A stretch of 29,872 bases of DNA. It comes from a virus. Of the stretch, positions 23,911 through 29,872 are shown piece by piece (the stretch's first letter is position 1; each line of letters begins with the position of its first letter). The stretch lies in IMG/VR virus record IMGVR_UViG_3300009164_000247, positions 1 through 29,872 of that record. One strand, 5' to 3'. The translations under genes were made by a program, and so were the position numbers. The notes beneath the pieces are model-generated. The model did not search any database and had not been told where the DNA came from. It worked only from the letters and a program-made list of their open reading frames with translations.

Positions 23911-25742
23911 TGAGTTATACAATTACAAAAACTGATGGCACAACAATAACACAAATTGTTGATGGTAGTGTGGATCAAACTTCAACTGATTTGACACTTA
24001 TTGGAAAAAATCTTGCGGGTTACGGTATTTTTATAAATGAAAATCTAGTAAAATTATTAGAAAATTTTGCAAGTACTTCGCAACCATCTTATCCATTAAC
24101 TGGTCAGCTATGGTTTGATACTACTGAAAACAGATTAAAAGTATATGACGGTAGTAATTTCAAAGTCAGTGGTGGAACAATAGTTTCACAAACACCCCCA
24201 AGCAGTATTTCTGCTGGAGATATGTGGATTGACAGTGCCCGTCAGCAATTGTATTTTAATGACGGGTTGTCTACAAAACTTGCAGGACCAATATACACAT
24301 CAACTCAGGGCATAACAGGGTTTAACGTTGAAGAAATAGTTGACACTGTTGGTGTGTCACATACTATTTTAAAATTATATGTAGCACAATCGTTAATTGG
24401 AATTTTTAGTAAAGATTCTTTTACTCCAGGTTCAACTATAGCAGGATTTGCAGGCGCAGTTTCAACTGGATTCAATGTCAGTACATTATCTGGAGTAAAA
24501 TTTTCCGTAGCTTCATCACAAGCAGATTCCTTGTTGGCAGCAGACGGCACACCAAGAACTGCGGCCAACTTTTTATCAACATTAGATGATTCGGCAACAA
24601 CTGGAACAGTATCTATTCAAAATGCAGTTCCGTTGGTGTTAGGTGAGGGTGCCAGTACTGAGATAAATGCAACAACATCAATATTTCAATTTAAATCAAA
24701 TACCAGCAATCAAAATTTTGGTGTTAATTTATTAAGCGGAAGCGGATTAGCAACTGCATTTTTCATTAATGCTACAACGCAACGTATGGGAGTTTACACA
24801 GAGCTACCAACAGCGACTTTAGATGTTAACGGAGACGCAAGGATCAGAGGAAGTTTAACAGTAGAAGGCAACGTAACATCGGTCAATACAACAAATGTTG
24901 AAATAGCTGATAAATTAATTGAACTTGCAAAAGTCGCTTCTCCTTCAAATGCAACAGCCAACGGCGGTGGTATATCAATAGAAGGCGGAACAGACGGCGA
25001 CAAAACGCTTACCTGGACCACAACTGGGTCAACATGGGCATCATCTGAAAATTTTAATTTAGCAATTAATAAAGCATATAGAATTAACGGATTTGACGTA
25101 CTGAGTCAAACATCACTAGGAACAACAGTAGCAAGTGCTCCGGGTCTGACTAGTGTTGGCACGTTAACTAGTTTACAAGTTAGTAATCTAAGTGTTAACG
25201 GTACTACAATATCAAGTACTTCGATTAACTCCAACATTATATTAAGCCCAAATGGATCTGGAACAATCAGCATGAACAATGCTAAAATTTCAAATCTAGG
25301 TACTCCTACGGATCCAGCCCATGGTGCCAATAAATCTTATGTAGATTATACTGTGCGTTTTGCACCATTGGGATTAAGCGCAGATACAACTGGACTTACG
25401 CCTCCACAAATAAACTCAGAAATACTTATAAAGATTTTCCCGTGGCAGGATCACGAAGCAGGCACTAAATTACGATTGATTTGCACAGATAAGTCAGCAA
25501 GCGGATACGATCAAGGAAGCTCCTACAACAGTCGTTACAAGCTGTTTGTGTTAACAGCAACAGGAATAGGTGATGCCAAAATTTGGCAATACGGTGGCCC
25601 AATATATGAAATTTGGGATTCAGGTACTTCGTATGTTAGTAACAGTGTTGTTTCGTACCTAACTGGGTCATATATTTCTATTTTAGCTTCACTAAATCAA
25701 ATACCTTCGTCGTCTCCAACGTATTGGACTCCGCTAGTATAA
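23910..25742 (+). CDS. Fibre protein 2, paralogue, with carbohydrate-binding-like C-terminus
   Basis: This 610-residue protein shares the N-terminal domain of its neighbours (residues about 20-185: LIGKNLAGYGIFINENLVKL, LLENFA, GQLWFD, GDMWID). A fibre shaft follows, with ATLDVNGDARIRGSLTVEG and the segment NLGTPTDPAHGANKSYVD at residues about 462-479. That segment is a classic fibre motif preceding a head domain. The head is different from those of the paralogues. It contains KIFPWQDHEAGTKLRLIC and ends (residues about 567-610) with an aromatic-rich module that has IWDSGTSYVSNSVVSYL and a final YWTPLV, resembling the carbohydrate-binding-like modules of the giant protein. The start overlaps the stop of fibre 1 (TAATG), and no good Shine-Dalgarno sequence is visible, so translation is probably coupled. 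I infer a host-surface contact role. Confidence 0.8.
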   Translation: MSYTITKTDGTTITQIVDGSVDQTSTDLTLIGKNLAGYGIFINENLVKLLENFASTSQPSYPLTGQLWFDTTENRLKVYDGSNFKVSGGTIVSQTPPSSISAGDMWIDSARQQLYFNDGLSTKLAGPIYTSTQGITGFNVEEIVDTVGVSHTILKLYVAQSLIGIFSKDSFTPGSTIAGFAGAVSTGFNVSTLSGVKFSVASSQADSLLAADGTPRTAANFLSTLDDSATTGTVSIQNAVPLVLGEGASTEINATTSIFQFKSNTSNQNFGVNLLSGSGLATAFFINATTQRMGVYTELPTATLDVNGDARIRGSLTVEGNVTSVNTTNVEIADKLIELAKVASPSNATANGGGISIEGGTDGDKTLTWTTTGSTWASSENFNLAINKAYRINGFDVLSQTSLGTTVASAPGLTSVGTLTSLQVSNLSVNGTTISSTSINSNIILSPNGSGTISMNNAKISNLGTPTDPAHGANKSYVDYTVRFAPLGLSADTTGLTPPQINSEILIKIFPWQDHEAGTKLRLICTDKSASGYDQGSSYNSRYKLFVLTATGIGDAKIWQYGGPIYEIWDSGTSYVSNSVVSYLTGSYISILASLNQIPSSSPTYWTPLV

Positions 25743-25753
25743 CATCAAACTAG

Positions 25754-25761
25754 TATAAATA
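25754..25761 (+). promoter_or_regulatory. T4-type late promoter box TATAAATA
   Basis: This is an exact match to the T4 late promoter box, in the 41-base gap before the third fibre gene, ending 22 bases before its ATG. AAGGAA at 25769-25774 serves as the ribosome binding site. Confidence 0.7.
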
Positions 25762-25783
25762 ATGAAATAAGGAAAAGAGCGCA

Positions 25784-27259
25784 ATGGCATACACTATAAA
25801 CAGATACAACGGAGCACAAATCACAGTAGTTGCAGACGGCACTATTGATACCACGCTTGACGTTAAATTAATTGGAAAAAATTACGCAGGTTACGGAGAA
25901 ATACAAAATGAAAATCTTGTATTCTTGCTTGAAAATTTCTCAAGCCCAACACAACCTCCTCGACCAATTTCGGGACAAGTATGGTTTGATAGTTCCAATA
26001 GCAAATTAAAATTTTACGACGGTACAAAATTCAAAACTACAGGCGGCGCCGAAGTTTCAACAACTCCTCCTACTGGATTATCTGAAGGCGATTTTTGGTG
26101 GGACAGATCAAATACACAACTACATGCATGGACTGGTTCTAGATTTGAATTAATTGGACCGCAAGGAGTGGCCGGATCTGCAACAACCCAGATGCGTTCA
26201 GTTAGTTTAACAGATACTAACGGAGCACCCCATGCAGTTATACAGGGTATTTCTAATGGTCAAACTATCTTCACTATCAGTTCTGATGCTGATTTTACCT
26301 TAAATACCTCGGTAAATGCAATTACAGGATTTACAAAAATTCGTCAAGGTGTTACATTATGTTACACTAACTCGGAAGGGCCATTGCTAGGACAAACCAC
26401 AAGTAATCACAGATTTTTTGGAACTTCTACAAATTCAGAAAGACTAGGCGGATATGATATTAGTGCGTTTGTGCTGTCCGGCGCTACCAGTTTTAGTTCA
26501 TCTATTAATTTTGCTGACGTGGGTTTTACAGTTGGTAACCCAGTTGCTAAATTGCGTGTGTTTAATGATAGTGCTACCACTCCAACAATTTATAATCAGC
26601 AAGGTGACACTATTGTTTTTAAAACAACTGTATCAAGTGCTGAAAAAACACCACTAAAATTGGTAGGAACAGATGTGTTACCTGGTATAAATCTTACATC
26701 TAATTTGGGGTCACCTACTTTAAAATTTAACAACTTGTATGCAAATTACATCTACGGAACAATTGAACAAGCGGATAAATTAACAGTTAACGGTACTTAT
26801 AGATCTGCAAGTACAGATCCAGGTATCAATACCATTGCTGCCAGAGATGGAGTAGGAACTCTTTCGGCAATCTTATTTTCAGGTGTAGCAACACAAGCCA
26901 ACTATGCTGACTTGGCAGAAAAATATCTTGCTGATGCAGAATACGAAGTTGGTACAGTTCTAATGGTTGGCGGCGAAAAAGAAGTTACTGCTTGTACAAT
27001 TGGTGCCCGAGCAATTGGCCCAGTGTCTGAAAAACCTGCTTATCTGATGAACAAAGATTTAGAAAACGGAACAGCTATTGCATTAAAAGGCAGAGTTCCA
27101 GTAAAGGTTACAGGGCCAATAGTCAAAGGACAACATCTAGTTGCTGGCCCAAATGGAACCGCACAATCTGCAGGGTCGGGTAATCCAGACACATTTGCTA
27201 TAGCATTAGCAAGCAATGCTGATCCTTTAATTAAATTAGTTGAATGTTTAATACTATAA
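25784..27259 (+). CDS. Fibre protein 3, paralogue, with cyanophage-type fibre end domain
   Basis: This 491-residue protein repeats the shared N-terminal domain (residues about 20-140: LIGKNYAGYGEIQNENLVFL, LLENF, GQVWFD, GDFWWD). The shaft is shorter than in the paralogues and includes LGSPTLKFNNLYANYIYGT, a unit also seen in fibre 1. Residues 374-491 form an end domain beginning YADLAEKYLADAEYEVGTVL, with GGEKEV, AYLMNKDLENG and ALKGRVPVKVTGPIVKGQ. This pattern is common at the ends of fibre proteins of cyanophages and related aquatic phages. No protease motif is evident in it. The gene has its own late-promoter-like box and an AAGGAA ribosome binding site 9 bases before the ATG, so it may be expressed apart from fibres 1 and 2. 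Role: fibre or baseplate-attached adhesin, inferred. Confidence 0.82.
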   Translation: MAYTINRYNGAQITVVADGTIDTTLDVKLIGKNYAGYGEIQNENLVFLLENFSSPTQPPRPISGQVWFDSSNSKLKFYDGTKFKTTGGAEVSTTPPTGLSEGDFWWDRSNTQLHAWTGSRFELIGPQGVAGSATTQMRSVSLTDTNGAPHAVIQGISNGQTIFTISSDADFTLNTSVNAITGFTKIRQGVTLCYTNSEGPLLGQTTSNHRFFGTSTNSERLGGYDISAFVLSGATSFSSSINFADVGFTVGNPVAKLRVFNDSATTPTIYNQQGDTIVFKTTVSSAEKTPLKLVGTDVLPGINLTSNLGSPTLKFNNLYANYIYGTIEQADKLTVNGTYRSASTDPGINTIAARDGVGTLSAILFSGVATQANYADLAEKYLADAEYEVGTVLMVGGEKEVTACTIGARAIGPVSEKPAYLMNKDLENGTAIALKGRVPVKVTGPIVKGQHLVAGPNGTAQSAGSGNPDTFAIALASNADPLIKLVECLIL

Positions 27260-27269
27260 AGGGAATCAC

Positions 27270-28151
27270 ATGTCCGGCTTAAATACTGCTGTTTTAGCAA
27301 CCGATTATAACACAATACAATCAAAAATTAACAATATACTTGGTAGTGGATCAGGTGACTACGGTTACGGGCAAACTGTAACCAGCAGTCAAGTTGCTAG
27401 AACTAACAGAATCACTGTGGCCCAGTGGAATGCATTGCGCAACGATCTTTTAAAAGCCCGTAATCATCAAACAAATGTCAATGAAAGCGCCTTACTAACA
27501 GTTGCATCAACTACTATCCGTATTAGAGAAGCAGATAGATTAGCTTACAGTACATTTGCTGATGTTGTAACAACAAATAGATTAGTTTCTCCGCCAAGCG
27601 ATCAAGCATCATTAACAACATTGCAAAATGTTACTAGAACTGCGCCGTGGTCTACCACAATCAGTCATGAAATAACTGTAACATTTTTATCAGAAGACGC
27701 TAGTAGATTTTTCTTTAATAGCGGCAGTGCTATAAGATTTAGTTCAGGCTTAACTGGGTTTTCAACTGGAATCAGTTTACTAGTTAATCAGTCTTGGCAA
27801 ACTTTGTTAGCAAACATGGGAATTATCAGTTTCAACGCATATTCAACCACCAAGACCGGAACTGGTACAGCACAAGCAATTGGGTTTTACAACTTAACAA
27901 CTACCAATCAGTTGGTGTTTACAAAACTAGTTGAGGCTGGAAATCAGTATACACCTAATCAATATCAACTTTATGTAAAAAAATCTGGAAACTCTGTTAT
28001 TTTTACACCCACATGGAGCTATGTTTCTGATGGAAATTATGGAAATTTTGAACCAGCAGATGGTACGTTAAATAGTTTGGTACAACTATACACCGCAACT
28101 GGCCCAAATGTTTCAGTAACAGCCCCAACAAGCTCTACAACCAGCTTGTAA
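27270..28151 (+). CDS. Structural protein with DYGYGQTV domain, short paralogue
   Basis: This 293-residue protein starts at an ATG with AAAGGG at 27258-27263, overlapping the stop of fibre 3. It is probably translated from the same transcript as fibre 3. Its N-terminus has DYNTIQSKINNILGSGSGDY, then GYGQTVTSSQV and QWNALRNDLLKAR with HQ. Later come TTISHEITVTFL, a FFFNSG turn and VEAGNQYTPNQYQLYVKKSG. It is a full-length paralogue of the first 300 residues of the next gene and ends in a Thr/Ser/Pro tail (VTAPTSSTTSL) where the other continues into repeats. The family occurs among fibre genes of aquatic T4-like phages, but no function is known to me. The beta-rich, cysteine-free make-up and position suggest a virion decoration or fibre-associated protein. 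Confidence 0.75.
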   Translation: MSGLNTAVLATDYNTIQSKINNILGSGSGDYGYGQTVTSSQVARTNRITVAQWNALRNDLLKARNHQTNVNESALLTVASTTIRIREADRLAYSTFADVVTTNRLVSPPSDQASLTTLQNVTRTAPWSTTISHEITVTFLSEDASRFFFNSGSAIRFSSGLTGFSTGISLLVNQSWQTLLANMGIISFNAYSTTKTGTGTAQAIGFYNLTTTNQLVFTKLVEAGNQYTPNQYQLYVKKSGNSVIFTPTWSYVSDGNYGNFEPADGTLNSLVQLYTATGPNVSVTAPTSSTTSL

Positions 28152-28167
28152 TCTTTGTGTGAATCAC

Positions 28168-28188
28168 AGTATCCTCAGCACCGATACT
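28168..28188 (+). terminator. Possible weak terminator hairpin
   Basis: AGTATC and GATACT form a 6-base-pair stem around a 9-base loop, followed by TT and then A-rich DNA. It lies between the stop at 28151 and the next late-promoter-like box. The stem is short and the T-run is poor, so it may have no function. Confidence 0.25.
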
Positions 28189-28193
28189 TTAAT

Positions 28194-28201
28194 AATAAAT
28201 A
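28194..28201 (+). promoter_or_regulatory. T4-type late promoter box AATAAATA
   Basis: AATAAATA followed by CATA ends 21 bases before the ATG at 28223. It is the same octamer as before the gp6-like gene. AAGGGA at 28212-28217 is the ribosome binding site. Confidence 0.6.
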
Positions 28202-28222
28202 CATACATAATAAGGGACAATA

Positions 28223-29812
28223 ATGGCAGCAGGTATCGGATCTAAAATAGAATATTTAGATTATAATGAAATACAATCTATTGTTAGAGATGTGTTTGGT
28301 ACCGGTGCTGGCGATTACGGATACGGACAAACCGTTACCAGCAGTCAAGTTACTCAATATGCAATTGTCTCAGTTACTCAGTGGAATTCTTTAAGAAACG
28401 ATTTGCTTAAAGCTAGGCAACATCAAAGCGGTGTTGACGAATCTGGAAATTTAGGACTTCCTACTCTTGATATTCGATTAGCTGATGCAGACAGGGCCGC
28501 ATATCTAAGTATGGCAAATCTAGTTAAAAACAACAGATTAATTGCTCCTCCCAGCGGCGAAGCCAGTTTTGTGACACTTACAACTGCAACCAGAGCATCT
28601 GGATGGAATTCTTCTATAAGCCACACAATAACTATAGAATTTGGAACCGCAGACAAATTGCGATGGTTTTTTAATTCAGGAGGAAATTTTCAACTTAGTG
28701 CTAGCCTCACTAATTATCAAACATCGGGTGGTAGTGCTTTAGTAAATTCTTCGTGGTATACGCTATTGACAAATATGGGAATTATAAAACTCTCAAGGTC
28801 AACAACAACTAATACAGGAACAGGAACCCCTGCTACTGGTATAGGATTTGGAAATCTTAATTCTACTGATCAATTAATTTTTAGTAAATTAGTAGAAGCA
28901 GGAAATCAATATACACCAAATCAGTATGATTTATATGCAAGGGTATATGGAGGATCAGCGTTGATCCTTACTCCAACTTGGTCGTATACTGATGCAGGTA
29001 ATGACGGCGCTTATAGAGTATTTGAGCCAGTCATTGGAACATTAACTAGTATTTGTCAAATGTATATTGCTTCAGGCGCTAATGTTGCAATACCTTATCC
29101 AACGGTAGACGTTGTTGGATCTGGTTGGAGTTATACTTCAGCATATGTTGCCCCACCACCAACATATAGCGTCAGCCCAAGTGCCACATTAGTAAACGAA
29201 GGAAACACTGTTACATATTCTGTCAACACTAGCGGAGTAGCAAACGGTACTGTGTTATACTGGACCAATAGCGGAACAACTTCAGCACAAGATTTTACCA
29301 GTAATACAAATTCAGGATCGTTCACAGTTTCAGCTGACTTAGGATCTGTAGTTAGGCAATTAAGTTCAGATTTAACAACAGAAGGTCCTGAAACTATTAT
29401 CTTACAAATTCGAACAGGATCAATATCAGGACCAGTTGTGGCAACTTCTTCTATAGTTACAATAACAGATTTGTCAGTAACTCCGGTATCAGTAACAATA
29501 ACCACAAGCACGTTGTCAATAGATGAAGGGCAAACTATTACCTTTGCCATCAATACAGCCGGAATTGCCAATGGAACTGTGTTGTATTGGACCAATACTG
29601 GTACCACAGTTCCTGCAGATTTTGCAGATACAACAAATAGCGGATCTTTTATTGTAAATTTAAATCTTGGTATAGTAACAAGACCAGTGTCAGCTGATTT
29701 AACGACAGAAGGACCAGAAAGTATTATATTAAATGTACATTCTGGATCAATTGCCGGGCCAATTATAGCAACCTCGTCTACAATTGTGGTGGCTGACGTT
29801 TCTCGATCCTAA
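28223..29812 (+). CDS. Structural protein with DYGYGQTV domain and two Calx-beta-like repeats
   Basis: This 529-residue protein starts with the domain shared with the preceding gene (residues about 1-300: DYNEIQSIVRDVFGTGAGDY, GYGQTVTSSQV, QWNSLRNDLLKARQHQ, VEAGNQYTPNQYDLY). After a Pro-rich hinge (APPPTY) come two tandem repeats of about 105 residues, at residues about 314-419 and 423-527. Each has the order 'EG-x-T-V/I-x-(Y/F)', 'NGTVLYWTN-x-GTT', 'DF', 'NSGSF', 'DLTTEGPE' and 'ATSSxxxxxD'. This is the pattern of Calx-beta/immunoglobulin-like repeats in extracellular adhesins, where acidic loop residues often bind calcium. The gene has its own late-promoter-like box. It is followed by a hairpin 36 bases after the stop. 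A surface-displayed adhesive or decorating role is inferred. Confidence 0.8.
   Translation: MAAGIGSKIEYLDYNEIQSIVRDVFGTGAGDYGYGQTVTSSQVTQYAIVSVTQWNSLRNDLLKARQHQSGVDESGNLGLPTLDIRLADADRAAYLSMANLVKNNRLIAPPSGEASFVTLTTATRASGWNSSISHTITIEFGTADKLRWFFNSGGNFQLSASLTNYQTSGGSALVNSSWYTLLTNMGIIKLSRSTTTNTGTGTPATGIGFGNLNSTDQLIFSKLVEAGNQYTPNQYDLYARVYGGSALILTPTWSYTDAGNDGAYRVFEPVIGTLTSICQMYIASGANVAIPYPTVDVVGSGWSYTSAYVAPPPTYSVSPSATLVNEGNTVTYSVNTSGVANGTVLYWTNSGTTSAQDFTSNTNSGSFTVSADLGSVVRQLSSDLTTEGPETIILQIRTGSISGPVVATSSIVTITDLSVTPVSVTITTSTLSIDEGQTITFAINTAGIANGTVLYWTNTGTTVPADFADTTNSGSFIVNLNLGIVTRPVSADLTTEGPESIILNVHSGSIAGPIIATSSTIVVADVSRS
29162..29806 (+). repeat. Two tandem Calx-beta-like protein repeats
   Basis: Repeat 1 spans about 29162-29478 and repeat 2 about 29489-29803. 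They remain similar at DNA level in the core: ACTGTGTTATACTGGACCAA near 29251 against ACTGTGTTGTATTGGACCAA near 29576. Differences fall mostly at third codon positions, which indicates protein-level selection after duplication. Confidence 0.75.
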
Positions 29813-29848
29813 TCTCAATATCCGTAACCTCTTGACTAGATAATTATA

Positions 29849-29868
29849 ATAGTGTATTATTACACTAT
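29849..29868 (+). terminator. Perfect hairpin after the last gene, possible terminator
   Basis: ATAGTGTA and TACACTAT form a perfect 8-base-pair stem with a TTAT loop. It lies 36 bases after the stop of the Calx-beta gene. Only CTCG follows before the window ends, so no T-run can be seen. It could be a terminator or an RNA-processing structure. Confidence 0.4.
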
Positions 29869-29872
29869 CTCG

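Noticed and set aside
26156-26185. Collagen-like repeat in fibre 3 (GPQGVAGS)
   Set aside because: Only about two Gly-x-x triplets are present, too few for a collagen-like shaft.
29832-29850. TTGACT and TATAAT as a sigma-70 promoter at the window end
   Set aside because: The two boxes are only 7 bases apart, whereas about 17 is needed. The TATAAT also overlaps the start of the hairpin.
1-29872. tRNA genes, CRISPR arrays, insertion sequences, attachment sites
   Set aside because: No cloverleaf, spaced direct repeats, transposase or terminal inverted repeats were seen; the gaps between genes are at most about 70 bases.

Overview
This window is a stretch of the late structural region of a tailed phage with a contractile tail, of the T4-like type. 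Every supported gene lies on the plus strand and the genes are packed almost end to end: the longest gap is about 70 bases. The DNA is A+T-rich, by eye about two thirds. The virion proteins carry domain types known from marine and freshwater T4-like phages, namely a gp5 without lysozyme, fibres with a shared GKNYAGYG-type N-terminal domain, and a giant protein after gp6. An uncultured aquatic T4-like phage, for example of a low-GC bacterium such as a pelagibacter or methylophile, is the most likely source. The host is an inference. No integrase, transposon, tRNA, CRISPR array or metabolic gene was seen.

Layout. Positions 1-3135 hold baseplate hub and wedge genes: a 5'-truncated hub-type protein, a gp5-like central spike protein and a gp25-like wedge/sheath-initiator protein. 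Positions 3182-21099 hold an enlarged gp6-like wedge protein followed, with a one-base overlap, by a single open reading frame of 4,821 codons. That frame occupies almost half of the window and sits where T4 has gene 7. Positions 21169-27259 hold a 204-residue conserved structural protein and three tandem paralogous fibre genes with different C-terminal modules: a tail-collar domain, a carbohydrate-binding-like end, and a cyanophage-fibre-type end domain. Positions 27270-29812 hold a second paralogous pair, the larger member of which has gained two Calx-beta-like repeats. A perfect hairpin closes the window.

Four gene starts (gp6-like, the 204-residue protein, the third fibre and the Calx-beta protein) are preceded at almost the same distance by an octamer matching the T4 late promoter box TATAAATA. 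This suggests the units [hub-gp5-gp25], [gp6-giant], [204 aa-fibre 1-fibre 2], [fibre 3-293 aa] and [529 aa onward].

Together the genes would build the hub and spike, the wedges around it and the host-contacting fibres. The most unusual item is the giant protein. It mixes long conserved family-specific stretches with a beta-propeller-like region that has other modules set into it, several carbohydrate-binding-like modules, a cupredoxin-like domain that has lost its copper ligands, and several families of small repeated fibre modules. No enzyme active site was recognised in it. It looks like a very large structural and possibly host-recognition component of the baseplate or tail.
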